A DNA stretch of 45,518 bases, taken from positions 1 to 45,518 of the forward strand of contig CAYRCU010000005.1 of NCBI GenBank assembly GCA_964422865.1, read 5' to 3'. Below are positions 30,912 through 39,264 of the stretch, piece by piece. This DNA comes from CAYRCU01 sp964422865 (GTDB taxonomy: Bacteria; Patescibacteriota; Microgenomatia; UBA8517). Made by a program: the position numbers and the translations under genes. Numbering within the stretch: position 1 is the first letter of the stretch; each line of letters opens with the position of its first letter. The notes below the pieces were generated by a model. That model worked only from the letters and a program-made list of their open reading frames with translations. It was not told where the DNA came from and searched no databases.

Positions 30912-32327
30912 TTATTTATCTTTTCGAGGAAAAAGCGGCTCACCTTTAACAATTTTCGGCCCCTCAAATTGTTTTAATATCTTTTCAGCTGTTTCCGGCA
31001 AAAATGGTTGCAAATCAATCGCTATTTGTCTAATTTGATTAACTAAAGCAGTTAAAACTTCTTTTTGCTCTCTTTCTTTTAACTCCCACACCCTTTTTTC
31101 ATTTATTAGTGTGTCGGCCGTTTTAATTTCTTTCCACACAAAATCTAAGGCCTTATCAAATCTATAGATTTTAATCTCAGCACAGACCTCACTGCTTATA
31201 TTTGTACTATTTCCTTTAACCTTCAAAGCGACACTCTCAGCCATAGCAGAGACTCTTGCCGCCAAATTTCCAATTCCATTAGCAAGATCAGCGGTGTAAG
31301 CTTCCTCAAACTTTTCTGCAGTATAATCACTATCCTCATACGGATGGACCTTTGAAAGCAGGTAATATCTCACTGCATCAGTTCCGTATTTTGAGACAAG
31401 ATCAAACAGGCTAACAGAATTCCCCAAGCTTTTGCTCACCTTTCGCCCATTTATAGAAATAAATCCGTGAATAAAGACTTGCCTGGAGTTTTCTATTCCT
31501 GCAGACATTAACATCGCCTGCCAAATAGCAGCCTGCTGCCGGAGGTTGTCTTTTCCTGCAATCTGTACAACCGGCCACCATGTTTCAAACTCATCCATTT
31601 TTTTAGGCCAGCCAATAGTTGAAATGTAATTAACAAGTGCATCAAACCATACATACATCACGTGCTCCGGATCTCCGGGAATATCAATTCCCCAAGGCAT
31701 TTTCTTTTTCAATCTCGAGATACTAAAATCCCGAAGTCCCGTCTCAACAAAGCTCTTTATCTCATTATATTTGCCTATAGGCACCACAAAATTTGGGTTT
31801 TTCTCATAAAATTCCAAAAGAGGTTTTTGATATTTTGAAAACTTAAAAAAATAATTCTCCTCCTCAATTATTTCAAGTTCTCTATTGGGGTGAAGCGAGC
31901 AGCGACCATCAACAAGCTCACTATCTGTTTTTTCAAGTTCACAACCGACACAATACTTTGTTTTATATTTCTTCTTATAAATATCACCGTTTTTTTCACA
32001 CCTCTTCCAAAACTCTCTCGCCGCCTCAATATGATAATCATCGGTTGTGCGGACAAACTTGTTATAACTTAGGTTTAAGACTTTTTTAAGATCTTCAAAT
32101 TTTGCCGCATATTCATCTACGTACTCCTTCGGGGTCTTGCCGGCCTCTCCGGCTTTCCTGTATATTTTTAGACCATGTTCATCAGTCCCAAAATTAAACA
32201 CAACACCATCTCCAATCAGTCGATGATATCTGGCAACGGTATCGGCCTGCACGGTTTCCAGCGCAAACCCAATATGCGGCTCGGCATTAACGTAAGGCAA
32301 AGTAGTTGTTATATAAAATTTTTTCAT
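30912..32327 (-). CDS. metG: methionyl-tRNA synthetase
   Basis: I start at the ATG at 32327 (MKKFYITTTLPYVNAEPHIG), not the frame start at 32384, which runs into the upstream gene. The 471-residue enzyme has the HIGH-like HIGF (18-21), a zinc knuckle with C126, C129, C143 and H146, the tryptophan-rich core WFDALVNYISTIGW, and the KMSKS-like KVSKS (296-300). The anticodon-binding domain follows. It lacks the C-terminal dimerisation domain of E. coli MetG. It charges tRNA-Met. It starts 4 nt after the yerC-like gene. Confidence 0.96.
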   Translation of the reverse strand: MKKFYITTTLPYVNAEPHIGFALETVQADTVARYHRLIGDGVVFNFGTDEHGLKIYRKAGEAGKTPKEYVDEYAAKFEDLKKVLNLSYNKFVRTTDDYHIEAAREFWKRCEKNGDIYKKKYKTKYCVGCELEKTDSELVDGRCSLHPNRELEIIEEENYFFKFSKYQKPLLEFYEKNPNFVVPIGKYNEIKSFVETGLRDFSISRLKKKMPWGIDIPGDPEHVMYVWFDALVNYISTIGWPKKMDEFETWWPVVQIAGKDNLRQQAAIWQAMLMSAGIENSRQVFIHGFISINGRKVSKSLGNSVSLFDLVSKYGTDAVRYYLLSKVHPYEDSDYTAEKFEEAYTADLANGIGNLAARVSAMAESVALKVKGNSTNISSEVCAEIKIYRFDKALDFVWKEIKTADTLINEKRVWELKEREQKEVLTALVNQIRQIAIDLQPFLPETAEKILKQFEGPKIVKGEPLFPRKDK

Positions 32328-32331
32328 AAAA

Positions 32332-32685
32332 TCACTTTCCGACAAACTTTCTGATTTTCTCACTCCACTGATTAGCCCACTCATCGGCCTCTATACTCTT
32401 GATAGCCGACTCAAACCCATCCTTTTTCATCATCTCAGCCACATTAGCAATCGTTGCACTCGAAACCTTTAAGTTTTCCTTTATGTTTTCATAACTTCGA
32501 CCCTTCCTCAGCCAGTAAGCAATCGCAAGGCGCCTTGCAAACCCTTCAAACTCGCTGTCAGTCATAAATCCTTTCAAAAAAGCTTCCGTTTTTTTTGTGT
32601 CCCTAAAATCGGCAACAACCTGAACGAATGTTTTTTCAATTCTGTTTTTGAGGGTTTTATTAATTTTTTTTCCCGAAGCTCTCAT
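32332..32685 (-). CDS. TrpR-like protein, YerC/YecD family
   Basis: A 117-residue all-helical protein with a Trp-repressor-like DNA-binding fold: FLKGFMTDSEFEGFARRLAIAYWLRKG, then RSYENIKENLKVSSATIANVAEMM (HTH). Such proteins are widespread in CPR and Firmicutes, and a few are known to regulate transcription. An extended C-terminus (about 20 residues) is not part of the fold. It lies between a small membrane gene (4 nt overlap) and metG (4 nt gap). Confidence 0.85.
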   Translation of the reverse strand: MRASGKKINKTLKNRIEKTFVQVVADFRDTKKTEAFLKGFMTDSEFEGFARRLAIAYWLRKGRSYENIKENLKVSSATIANVAEMMKKDGFESAIKSIEADEWANQWSEKIRKFVGK

Positions 32686-33020
32686 CTTGAGCGCAAGTAT
32701 AACTCAATAGAAATTGCAATTCCACTCAAAAAGAGAAGATTCAACACATTTCCAAGCCCAACAAGTCCAAGTATTAAAAAAAAGACCACAAGTGACGGAT
32801 ATAAAAATATTCGCCGCATATCATCAACAAATACACTCAAAAGTGTAACCAGAAATACAAAAACCAATATCATAAATACCGGCACTGCCCCGGGTAGTGC
32901 CGGATCCACAAGCCAAATAAATAGAATTAACATCACCCAAAGAATAATCGCCGAAACAAATCCAAGAAGCCTTCGGTTTATTATTTTCTTCCTCTTTTTC
33001 CTCTTTATCACTCTCCTCAC
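32682..33020 (-). CDS. small four-helix membrane protein, first gene of the metG operon
   Basis: A 112-residue protein from a GTG at 33020. A very basic N-terminus (RRVIKRKKRKKIINRR) precedes hydrophobic segments at about 19-38, 45-66, 70-88 and 88-107. No family recognised. The stop overlaps the yerC-like start (ATGA). Confidence 0.65.
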   Translation of the reverse strand: MRRVIKRKKRKKIINRRLLGFVSAIILWVMLILFIWLVDPALPGAVPVFMILVFVFLVTLLSVFVDDMRRIFLYPSLVVFFLILGLVGLGNVLNLLFLSGIAISIELYLRSR

Positions 33021-33026
33021 TTTTTT

Positions 33027-33051
33027 ATTTTAACACTCATTGAGTTAAAAT
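33027..33051. promoter_or_regulatory. symmetrical intergenic site with divergent -10 boxes
   Basis: ATTTTAAC (33027-33034) and GTTAAAAT (33044-33051) form an inverted repeat whose arms are TAAAAT -10 boxes for both directions. The centre ACTCATTGAGT (33035-33045) is also palindromic but offset by one base. The plus -10 ends 8 nt before the rmuC ATG. No good -35 on either side. It could be a bidirectional promoter with an operator. Confidence 0.5.
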
Positions 33052-33059
33052 GAATTCAC

Positions 33060-34058
33060 ATGAATTTGATAGTAATAATCTTGGTTTTTCTTTTTGGTGT
33101 ATTGTTGGCATTCGGCTTTTGGGTAAACAAAAAGTTCTCAGATCTTGCCAGTGGTCAAAAACCCTCTGATGAACTTTTGGAAATAATTAAAATGCTCCAA
33201 ACTGGGTCTAAAGAAGACAGAAAAGCTCTTGTTAATTCTCTCCAGAGAAATACGGAGGCTCTGAATCTGCGCCTAGATAATGCTGCGAAGGTTATTTCTC
33301 AAGTTCAGAAAAACATTGGGGAAATGAGTGAAATCGGCAGGAGCATGCGCGACCTCCAGGAATTCCTTCGCTCACCAAAACTTAGAGGAAATATCGGAGA
33401 ACAGGTACTGCGAGAACTACTGGAGCAATTTCTCCCCAAACAATCCTTTCATCTTCAATATGCTTTTAAATCAGGTGAAAAAGTCGATGCGGTTATAAAA
33501 ACAACCGCAGGTATTATCCCCATAGATTCCAAATTTCCCATGGAAAATTTTCGAGCAATGATATCTTCCAAATCAGAATCCAAAACAAAAACTTTCAAAA
33601 AACAATTTGAAAGAGATGTTAAAGTTCACATTCAATCAATCTCAAAAAAATATATAATTTCAGACGAAGGAACAATAGACTATGCCCTTATGTATATCCC
33701 CTCGGAGGCAGTCTACTATGAAATTGTAAACAACCCCGCCCTGTTCGAGTATTCCTTCGCCCAAAGAGTCCTCCCGGTTTCCCCAACCACTTTTTATGCA
33801 TATCTAAGGTCTATCCTCATGAGCTTTGAAGGTCAAAAAATCGAAAGCAAAGCAAAAGAAATCCTACAAACCTTAAGGGCAATTCAAAAAGACTATTCCA
33901 AGGTGGAAGATAATTTGACAGTACTGCAAAAACATCTAAACAATGCTTCAAACATGATGGGTAATGTTTTGACCTCTTACGCCAAACTCGGTCAAAAAAT
34001 TCCCACCATTCATTCCCTGGGCGAGTCTCTTAAAAAAACAAAAAAACTTGAAAACTAA
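33060..34058 (+). CDS. rmuC: DNA recombination protein RmuC
   Basis: A 332-residue RmuC. An N-terminal membrane anchor (VIILVFLFGVLLAFGFW) and a coiled-coil region (about 30-105) precede the RmuC domain: LRGNIGEQVLRELLEQFLP, then VDAVIKTTAGIIPIDSKFPMENF (D and D-x-K of a PD-(D/E)XK core), and YALMYIPSEAVYYEI. The family limits inversion or recombination at short repeats. It has a normal length for short RmuC members. It is divergent from the metG operon. Confidence 0.9.
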   Translation: MNLIVIILVFLFGVLLAFGFWVNKKFSDLASGQKPSDELLEIIKMLQTGSKEDRKALVNSLQRNTEALNLRLDNAAKVISQVQKNIGEMSEIGRSMRDLQEFLRSPKLRGNIGEQVLRELLEQFLPKQSFHLQYAFKSGEKVDAVIKTTAGIIPIDSKFPMENFRAMISSKSESKTKTFKKQFERDVKVHIQSISKKYIISDEGTIDYALMYIPSEAVYYEIVNNPALFEYSFAQRVLPVSPTTFYAYLRSILMSFEGQKIESKAKEILQTLRAIQKDYSKVEDNLTVLQKHLNNASNMMGNVLTSYAKLGQKIPTIHSLGESLKKTKKLEN

Positions 34059-34073
34059 TGCTAAACTCCAAAT

Positions 34074-34523
34074 ATGAGTTTTATAGAAACTTCTCCAGGC
34101 AATAAAGATTTGGTGTGGGACTTCGCAAAGCTTTGTGAAATCAGCGGAGAATTAATTGGCGCACCACTTCATCAGGTTCACCTCGGGATTTTTAATCAAG
34201 AGGGATATATACGTGATTTAATCACACAAGTAATTATCGAACAACCGGGTATACTCTCCACTCCCAGTGACGAATCGGGGTTTATAAATATAGCACAATT
34301 ACCAATAACAGTCCTGGTATCCAGACAAGATCCAGAGACGAATCGCTTCGTAATGGGAATGGTTTTGGGATATCACTCAACAACATTCTCAATAGAAGGT
34401 GTTTATATTGATTCAGCCGGAAATTACGGGCACTTTTGTTGGAACACTCAAGAAGAGCCCAACGAAGACGACCTTATAAAATGGCTCTTTCTTTCTAATG
34501 AAATCAGCGGATGCAAAAATTAA
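34074..34523 (+). CDS. hypothetical protein of 149 residues
   Basis: A soluble acidic protein (SFIETSPGNKDLVWDFAKLC ... PNEDDLIKWLFLSNEI). I recognise no family and see no signal, membrane segment or metal motif. It lies 15 nt after rmuC and overlaps the helicase start by 13 nt, so it is probably co-transcribed with both DNA repair genes. Confidence 0.65.
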   Translation: MSFIETSPGNKDLVWDFAKLCEISGELIGAPLHQVHLGIFNQEGYIRDLITQVIIEQPGILSTPSDESGFINIAQLPITVLVSRQDPETNRFVMGMVLGYHSTTFSIEGVYIDSAGNYGHFCWNTQEEPNEDDLIKWLFLSNEISGCKN

Positions 34524-37360
34524 ACAAAAAGCAACTCCAGGCAATAAGACACAAAAATGGTCCACTGCTGGTAATTGCAGGTGCGGGAACAGGCAAAACA
34601 ACAGTCATTACGGAGCGCATTAAGTTTTTAATATCAAAAGACCTGGCAAAACCCAACGAAATCCTTGCCCTAACTTTCACCGAAAAGGCCGCACACGAGA
34701 TGGAAGAGAGAGTAGATATTGCCATGCCAATGGGCTACACCCAAATGTGGATCATGACTTTCCACGGTTTTTGTGACCACATTCTCCGCGAGGACGCACT
34801 CCACATCGGCCTAGATCCGGAGTTTAAGCTCCTTTCCCAAACTTCTTCCATAAAACTGTTGAGGGACAACATGTTTGACCTAAATCTTGAATATTTTCGT
34901 CCCCTCGGAAATCCCAACAAATTTGTCAAAGGACTTTTAACCCACTTTTCCCGTCTCCAAGATGAAAACATAACTCCGGAGGAATATATAAAATGGGCAA
35001 AAGAGGCCGTTGGAGACAAAGAAGAAGTAAAAAAATGGAATGAACTTGCCCAAGCCTACAGGACCTTCGAAGAACTAAAAATAAAGAAAGGTTATATGGA
35101 TTTTGGTGATCTGATCACAAAAACCCTTCTTCTTTTCAAAACCAGGCCAAATATCTTAAAAAAATATCAGCAGCAATTTAAATATATCCTAGTGGATGAA
35201 TTTCAAGACACGAATTTTGCTCAAAATGAGCTGGCAATGGCCCTGGCCGGAAAAAATGGCAATATCATGGTAACCGGAGATGATGACCAAAGCATCTACA
35301 GATTCAGAGGAGCCGCGGTTACAAACATCATCCACTTTAGGAAGCGCTACCCCGAAACCGGTGTTGTAGTTCTTACCGAAAACTACCGCTCCACCCAAGA
35401 AATACTGGATAGATCCTATGACTTGATTCAATTTAATAATCCGGATCGCTTGGAAGTGGTGGAAAATATTGACAAACGGCTTATCTCTCAAAGAAAACAA
35501 AAAGGAAAAAAAATAAAGCTTCTATACGCGGATCGTGTTGAAAACGAAGCGGACATGGTGGCAAAAGAAATTGAAAAACTCTCGAAAGCTTATTCGTATA
35601 AGGATTTTGCAATCTTGGTTCGTGCAAATGCTCATGCACAAATCTTCACCCAAGCCCTCCTGCGCCGCGGAATCCCTCATCAGTTCCTGGGCCCCGAGAA
35701 GCTCTTCAGTCAGCCGGAAGTGCTTGACTTGATCTCATATTTAAAAGTATTAAATGATCCCTTAGATTCCGTCTCTTTTTACCGCTTTTTGTCAATAAAC
35801 CATTTTGATATTTCAGCCCGCGACATTGCCGTTTTAGGGAGCATGGCAAAGCACAAAAACACTTCCCTGTTTGAAACTGCCGAAAATATAGACACACTAA
35901 ACGTTTCGGAAAAAACAAAGAAAAAAATAAAGTATCTATTGGAGCTTATAGATAAACACCTAAAGTTAAAAGAAAAAGAATCAGCCGGCCGCATTCTTTT
36001 TAATTTTCTCCAGGAAACAAAATTATTAGAAAGACTTTTAAAAACAAATTCTCAAGATGATGAAAAAATTGCCGCAAATATCTCAAAATTCTTTGACAAA
36101 CTAAAAAGTTTCGAGCTAAACAATGAGGAAACAACAATCTCAGCGATTGTCGACTGGCTTGACCTTTCAGGAGAGCTGGGGGAGTCTCCTTTGGCCGCAG
36201 ACACCGATTGGACCGAGGAAAATGCCGTGAATCTCCTTACAATTCATTCGGCCAAGGGCTTGGAGTTCCCGGTAGTTTTTTTGGTAAATTTAGTTTCTCA
36301 GCGCTTCCCTTCTTCAAAAAGAAGTGAACAAATCCCGCTTCCCGATGAACTTATCAAAGAGATCCTCCCCGCAGGGGACTTTCATTTGGAAGAAGAACGC
36401 AGGCTTTGCTACGTTGGCATGACGCGTGCAAAGGACAGGCTCTTTCTAACAGCCGCAAACTTTTATGGGGAAGGAAAAAGAAGCAAAAGATTGTCTCCAT
36501 TCATCATCGAAGCTCTTGGGAAAGATGCAACCAAAACCAAAGCTTTTAAAAATAGGAGTCTTCCATATAACTTCCACGCAAAAGCGGCAATTACAAAATC
36601 TAAAATAAAAAAACCCAACATTAATTACCTTTCCTATTCTCAAATTGAAGCATTTCAAATTTGCCCTCTCCATTACAAACTTAAGTTTATTCTAAATATC
36701 CCACATGCCCCATCAGCCGCATTAAGCTTTGGCTCAACAATTCACGAAGTAATGAAAGATTTTTACAAAGAAGTGGCGAATGGTAAAAAACCAACAAAAA
36801 AATTATTAAAAAATCTTCTTGAAAGAAACTGGACACAGGAAGGCTTCAAAAACAAAAGTCACGAAAAAAAATATTACCAAAGAGCAATCAAATATCTAGA
36901 AGAATATTTAAAACAGAGCTTTGACATAAAAAATTTACCCCTGGCACTGGAGGAAAAATTCACGGTTCCTCTCAATAAATCACTGAAAATTGGCGGGCGC
37001 ATTGATAGAATTGACAAGCTTCCAAACGGAAAAATAGAAATTATTGATTACAAAACAGGGGAATATATACCGACACAAAAGGAAGTAGATCAAAACAAAC
37101 AGCTTTCCTTCTATGCTTTGGCTGCAACTCAAATTCCTCAAGCGCCTTTTGTAAAGAACATAAAAGATATTGTTCTTTCTCTTTACTATTTTGAAAAGCA
37201 AATCAAGCTTTCAACAACAAGAACCTCAAAGGATTTAAAAGAGTTCAAAAAAGAAATCTTAAGAATCCGAAAAGAAATAGTAAACAGTGACTTCACCTGC
37301 TCCGGACATTTTCTCTGTCAAAATTGTGAATACTCCATGTTCTGCAAAAACACTTCTTGA
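34511..37360 (+). CDS. UvrD-like helicase fused to a RecB-type nuclease with a probable Fe-S cluster
   Basis: A 949-residue protein. The SF1A helicase part has Walker A GAGTGKTT (24-31), motif II DEFQDTNF, motif IV-V ENYRSTQEIL, NLLTIHSAKGLEFPVVFLV, and motif VI LCYVGMTRAKDRLF. The C-terminal quarter is a PD-(D/E)XK nuclease (about 828-850: GGRIDRIDKLPNGKIEIIDYKTG). Four cysteines bracket the nuclease: C718 (ICPLHYK) and C936, C939, C945 (CQNCEYSMFC), as in AddB/Cas4-type Fe-S nucleases. It unwinds and resects DNA ends, so it may replace AddAB/RecBCD. It starts within the hypothetical gene. Confidence 0.9.
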   Translation: MQKLNKKQLQAIRHKNGPLLVIAGAGTGKTTVITERIKFLISKDLAKPNEILALTFTEKAAHEMEERVDIAMPMGYTQMWIMTFHGFCDHILREDALHIGLDPEFKLLSQTSSIKLLRDNMFDLNLEYFRPLGNPNKFVKGLLTHFSRLQDENITPEEYIKWAKEAVGDKEEVKKWNELAQAYRTFEELKIKKGYMDFGDLITKTLLLFKTRPNILKKYQQQFKYILVDEFQDTNFAQNELAMALAGKNGNIMVTGDDDQSIYRFRGAAVTNIIHFRKRYPETGVVVLTENYRSTQEILDRSYDLIQFNNPDRLEVVENIDKRLISQRKQKGKKIKLLYADRVENEADMVAKEIEKLSKAYSYKDFAILVRANAHAQIFTQALLRRGIPHQFLGPEKLFSQPEVLDLISYLKVLNDPLDSVSFYRFLSINHFDISARDIAVLGSMAKHKNTSLFETAENIDTLNVSEKTKKKIKYLLELIDKHLKLKEKESAGRILFNFLQETKLLERLLKTNSQDDEKIAANISKFFDKLKSFELNNEETTISAIVDWLDLSGELGESPLAADTDWTEENAVNLLTIHSAKGLEFPVVFLVNLVSQRFPSSKRSEQIPLPDELIKEILPAGDFHLEEERRLCYVGMTRAKDRLFLTAANFYGEGKRSKRLSPFIIEALGKDATKTKAFKNRSLPYNFHAKAAITKSKIKKPNINYLSYSQIEAFQICPLHYKLKFILNIPHAPSAALSFGSTIHEVMKDFYKEVANGKKPTKKLLKNLLERNWTQEGFKNKSHEKKYYQRAIKYLEEYLKQSFDIKNLPLALEEKFTVPLNKSLKIGGRIDRIDKLPNGKIEIIDYKTGEYIPTQKEVDQNKQLSFYALAATQIPQAPFVKNIKDIVLSLYYFEKQIKLSTTRTSKDLKEFKKEILRIRKEIVNSDFTCSGHFLCQNCEYSMFCKNTS

Positions 37361-37439
37361 CAAAATTTCTAAGTACACATAATATAGTACCTAACCCAGA
37401 GACGGGTGCTGTATAACAACAATACCTCGCCCCGTCCGC

Positions 37440-37470
37440 GTGGCCGGAATCAGTATTCTATTCCGGCCAC
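37440..37470. other. perfect 11-bp hairpin between convergent genes
   Basis: GTGGCCGGAAT (37440-37450), 9-nt loop, ATTCCGGCCAC (37460-37470). It lies between the UvrD-RecB end and the FemX-like end. It has no T-tract on either strand, so it may be a terminator that does not need one or a REP-like element. Confidence 0.6.
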
Positions 37471-37475
37471 TTATA

Positions 37476-38315
37476 TTACTTTCCCGTCCTCCTCCAAAGA
37501 AAGTTTTTAGCAAAAGCTCCCGGATATTCTTTTTCCTCCCCCCCAAATCCCTTCTTAAAAAAACTAAACCCTCTCCACTTTTCATTCGGAAATCTCTTGT
37601 CATAAATCCCCTCAAAATCAAATAACTCACATCCGTTTATTTTTGCCCACTTTATCCCCTCCCACAAAATACTGTGTTGAGCATGGCTCTTCTTTCCGGA
37701 CTTTCCGGTAAAAGCATGCCAATAGTACGTCGTACTTTTGTTTCTTAAAAAAACAGCTCCCGCACTTCCACTCTCTTCCATTAAAAACAAACATTTCTCT
37801 GCAAAAACTCTCTTTAATGCATCCAGATCTTTCAAAGAAGGCACGTGTCTTCCGCGCGGAACGGATTTCTTCCAAGCATCTCTAAACTTTTCTGGCACCT
37901 CACTATTGCAAATTTTAACCTTCGAGTTAACAATTTCACGTCTTGTGCTTTTTCTCATTTCTCTCAGCAGTTCCCGCTCACTCTTTCTCAAATCTAAAAC
38001 CAACGTCTTGCTTGGTAAATACGGGTTTTTTAAGATCCTAAACTCATTATTCGTTATTCTCAATTCATCATTCTTACTCCTGGGCTCCACTACCACCATC
38101 CAAACTCTGTATTTCTTTGTCAATCTGTTAATAATTTTCAAATCTACCCGCCGCGGCCTTTGAATTTTTATAAAATTGCCAATCAGTGGAATCCTTTTAA
38201 TAAAAACATAAACTCCTCCAATCATTTCCACCTTCCACCCGATGGCTCTCATGTAGTTTGCATACCCCGGAGTTTGCCTGATATCCATTATCAAAGCCTT
38301 GATATCCATTATCAA
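37476..38315 (-). CDS. FemX-like aminoacyltransferase (GNAT fold) with a repeat-derived insert
   Basis: A 279-residue protein of the Fem family: LVLDLRKSERELLREMRKSTR (the basic motif following the first GNAT half), FLMEESGSAGAVFLRNKSTTYYWHAF and ILWEGIKWAKINGCELFDFEGI. FemX/FmhB enzymes add amino acids from aminoacyl-tRNA to lipid II. The peptide KNDELRITNNEFRI (residues 81-94) is encoded by a low-complexity tract at about 38028-38078 and is out of place in the family. The start has an internal direct repeat (GATATCCATTATCAAA twice), and the ATG at 38315 overlaps the upstream stop by 4 nt. Confidence 0.78.
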   Translation of the reverse strand: MIMDIKALIMDIRQTPGYANYMRAIGWKVEMIGGVYVFIKRIPLIGNFIKIQRPRRVDLKIINRLTKKYRVWMVVVEPRSKNDELRITNNEFRILKNPYLPSKTLVLDLRKSERELLREMRKSTRREIVNSKVKICNSEVPEKFRDAWKKSVPRGRHVPSLKDLDALKRVFAEKCLFLMEESGSAGAVFLRNKSTTYYWHAFTGKSGKKSHAQHSILWEGIKWAKINGCELFDFEGIYDKRFPNEKWRGFSFFKKGFGGEEKEYPGAFAKNFLWRRTGK

Positions 38316-39262
38316 AATCTTGGGTTCACAAATTTACTTTTCACCCTCAAAGCTTTCCACCGGAAAGCCTCGGCCGCCCTGTACGGCCAGTAAAATGGAG
38401 AAGTGGGCAGATCCCAGGTTCCCAAGAGTTCAACAACTTCCGGACCGTACCCTTCCTTAAACTTAGTAAATCCTTTCCCCGGCTCTCTTCCCCAAAGATC
38501 AAATTTCTTCAAACCAAGTTTCTTCCCGTACTTTATTGCTTTCCACATAATAAGGTTGTTCGCCATCACATTTTTGTGTTTTTGACTGCTTGCCCCATAC
38601 GGGTAATACAAAAAATCTTTCCACACAAAAACTATCCACGCAGTAATTATTTCTCCTTCATATTTTGCTGCAAGAAGCCTGGCAATAGGTTTCTTCATGT
38701 TTTTGTGAAGCATCTCCCACATCAGCTTGTGATAGCGCATGTTGTGCGCATAAAACCCCTGCCTCTCTACTGTCTCGCGGGTAAGCTCTAAATACTTTTG
38801 GAACATACCCTCAGAATTATCCTCAAAAACTTTCACACCCTTTCTTTCTGCCAGCCTTATGTTATATCTGGTTTTTGAAGAAAAGCTTTTCAAGAGTTCT
38901 TCTTCACTTTTTGTTAAATCAATCCAGAAAGTGGTCGGAGTAAAATGCGTCCTCCCGCTCACAGCTCCGCTTTCTTTCAATAATCTTATATATTTCTCAT
39001 CTTTCCGTACATTTGGTTCAAGTTTAATAAATATCAAATCCTGCTCTTTGGCCATTCTCCTTAAATCACAAAGCATAGCTTTTGTGGGCCTTGGACCCTT
39101 AATAAACACCCCAATTTTTTTGTTTAACAAAGGTAATTTATGAAGTGTAAGAAGTCCCCATTGAGTCCTAATTATTTCATTTCCCCATTTTTTTCTAAAT
39201 TCCCCCCATTCCCAAGTTTGCAAAGGATGAGGGGCACTTTTGTTAAAGGAAGCTCTGTTCAC
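38312..39262 (-). CDS. FemX-like peptidoglycan aminoacyltransferase
   Basis: A 316-residue protein starting with GTG at 39262. It shows the full Fem pattern: LQTWEWGEFRKKWG, then DLIFIKLEPNV, TFWIDLTKSEEELLKSFSSKTRYNIRLAERKGVKV, YGASSQKHKNVMANNLIMWKAIKYGKKLG and FDLWG. It uses aminoacyl-tRNA to build the interpeptide bridge in the peptidoglycan. It is the middle gene of the uvrD2-femX-femX2 minus-strand set; the GTG is 2 nt after the helicase stop. Confidence 0.88.
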   Translation of the reverse strand: MNRASFNKSAPHPLQTWEWGEFRKKWGNEIIRTQWGLLTLHKLPLLNKKIGVFIKGPRPTKAMLCDLRRMAKEQDLIFIKLEPNVRKDEKYIRLLKESGAVSGRTHFTPTTFWIDLTKSEEELLKSFSSKTRYNIRLAERKGVKVFEDNSEGMFQKYLELTRETVERQGFYAHNMRYHKLMWEMLHKNMKKPIARLLAAKYEGEIITAWIVFVWKDFLYYPYGASSQKHKNVMANNLIMWKAIKYGKKLGLKKFDLWGREPGKGFTKFKEGYGPEVVELLGTWDLPTSPFYWPYRAAEAFRWKALRVKSKFVNPRF

Positions 39263-39264
39263 GC

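Noticed and set aside
32328..32384. N-terminal extension of metG by 19 residues
   Set aside because: It overlaps the yerC-like coding end, and MKKFYITTTLPYVNAEPHIG is the normal start of MetG.
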